Source: Rhodospirillales bacterium 24-66-33
GTDB taxonomy: Bacteria; Pseudomonadota; Alphaproteobacteria; Reyranellales; Reyranellaceae
DNA: 64,000 nt
Assembly (NCBI GenBank): GCA_002281855.1
Contig: NCHQ01000014.1
Location: 97,409 to 161,408 of the forward strand
Direction: 5' to 3'
Under the pieces are notes generated by a model. It worked only from the letters and a program-made list of their open reading frames with translations. It made no database searches and was not told the DNA's origin. This document shows, piece by piece, positions 63,933 to 64,000 of this stretch; position 1 is the first letter of the stretch; the number at the start of each line of letters is the position of its first letter. The translations under genes were made by a program, and so were the position numbers.

Positions 63933-64000
63933 AAAGCATGATGCTTGCGAGTTTTACGAAGCCGAGGAAGTTGGCGGCGAGCTTGTCGTAGCGGGTTGCG
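63922..64000 (-). CDS. IS5-family transposase, C-terminal fragment cut by window edge
   Basis: Minus-strand reading ends ATRYDKLAANFLGFVKLASI then MLWLK and TAG, the conserved C-terminus of IS5-group DDE transposases. Only 25 codons are in the window, so intactness cannot be judged. Confidence 0.85.
   Translation of the reverse strand, partial: ATRYDKLAANFLGFVKLASIMLWLK

Noticed and set aside
1..64000. CRISPR array, tRNA or rRNA gene
   Set aside because: No regularly spaced direct repeats and no tRNA T-arm or rRNA-like sequence noticed in the intergenic regions.

Overview
The window is GC-rich, densely coded chromosomal DNA from an alphaproteobacterium. Gene content (CobW GTPase, Coq7, DUF4142, HWE-type kinase, bacterial Ku, NDH-SelD fusion, ECF-type GGAAC-N16-CGTT promoters, dimethylglycine-dehydrogenase-like enzyme) fits the Rhodospirillales/Hyphomicrobiales side of the class; Reyranella- or Bradyrhizobium-like is my best guess and is inference only. 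No rRNA, tRNA or CRISPR was seen. Mobile DNA is limited to an IS5-type transposase fragment at the right edge.

Layout. 1-3328: 3' part of a large autotransporter adhesin with long-period repeats. 3380-9523: a three-gene minus-strand operon (amidohydrolase, CobW-type GTPase, FAD/GcvT demethylating dehydrogenase) facing a divergent GlxA-type AraC regulator. 9625-16589: a complete dipeptide/oligopeptide ABC importer (SBP, two permeases, two ATPases) followed by a class III aminotransferase; with the first operon this looks like uptake and catabolism of an N-methylated or amino compound. 16765-18660: Tat-exported methionine sulfoxide reductases MsrB and MsrA, and a cupin. 18723-22742: a polytopic GT-C-like membrane protein, an exported molybdopterin oxidoreductase with its cytochrome b, and a small PRC-barrel-like protein. 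22818-26569: cystathionine beta-lyase-like enzyme and a small sugar cluster (TIGR04282 transferase, GT2, dTDP-rhamnose 4-epimerase-like). 26627-29695: Ku, a small secreted protein, LysR and XRE regulators.

29748-31856: aspartate-semialdehyde dehydrogenase preceded by what I read as an undescribed attenuator: a 25-codon leader ORF with 9 Thr and 2 Lys codons in an 11-codon stretch, mutually exclusive hairpins and a terminator. Its AUG sits where a good promoter would start transcription, so the leader mRNA is probably leaderless. This is the most interesting element here. Then come a TauD-type dioxygenase, a J-domain membrane protein, enoyl-CoA hydratase, CinA-like and OsmC-like proteins, a 44-residue histone-H1-like peptide and a fused NDH-SelD.

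37911-50981: membrane proteins, MFS transporter, thioesterase-like protein, HNH nuclease, DUF4142, SDR/DoxX-like and DUF2269 proteins, a frameshifted FAD/Rieske oxidoreductase, Coq7, DsbB, a DedA-like protein, and a Crp-family regulator overlapping an ABC membrane domain that lacks its ATPase. 51524-58837: HWE-type kinase, VIT-family transporter, MacAB-like efflux operon, stress-type small proteins and a zinc alcohol dehydrogenase. 59077-63570: a 1497-residue double hybrid histidine kinase. The right end holds a palindromic repeat and the IS5-family fragment.

Promoter matches of the general stress sigma factor type (EcfG) precede three genes (42787, 45674 minus, 56475), suggesting that a scattered stress regulon runs through the second half.
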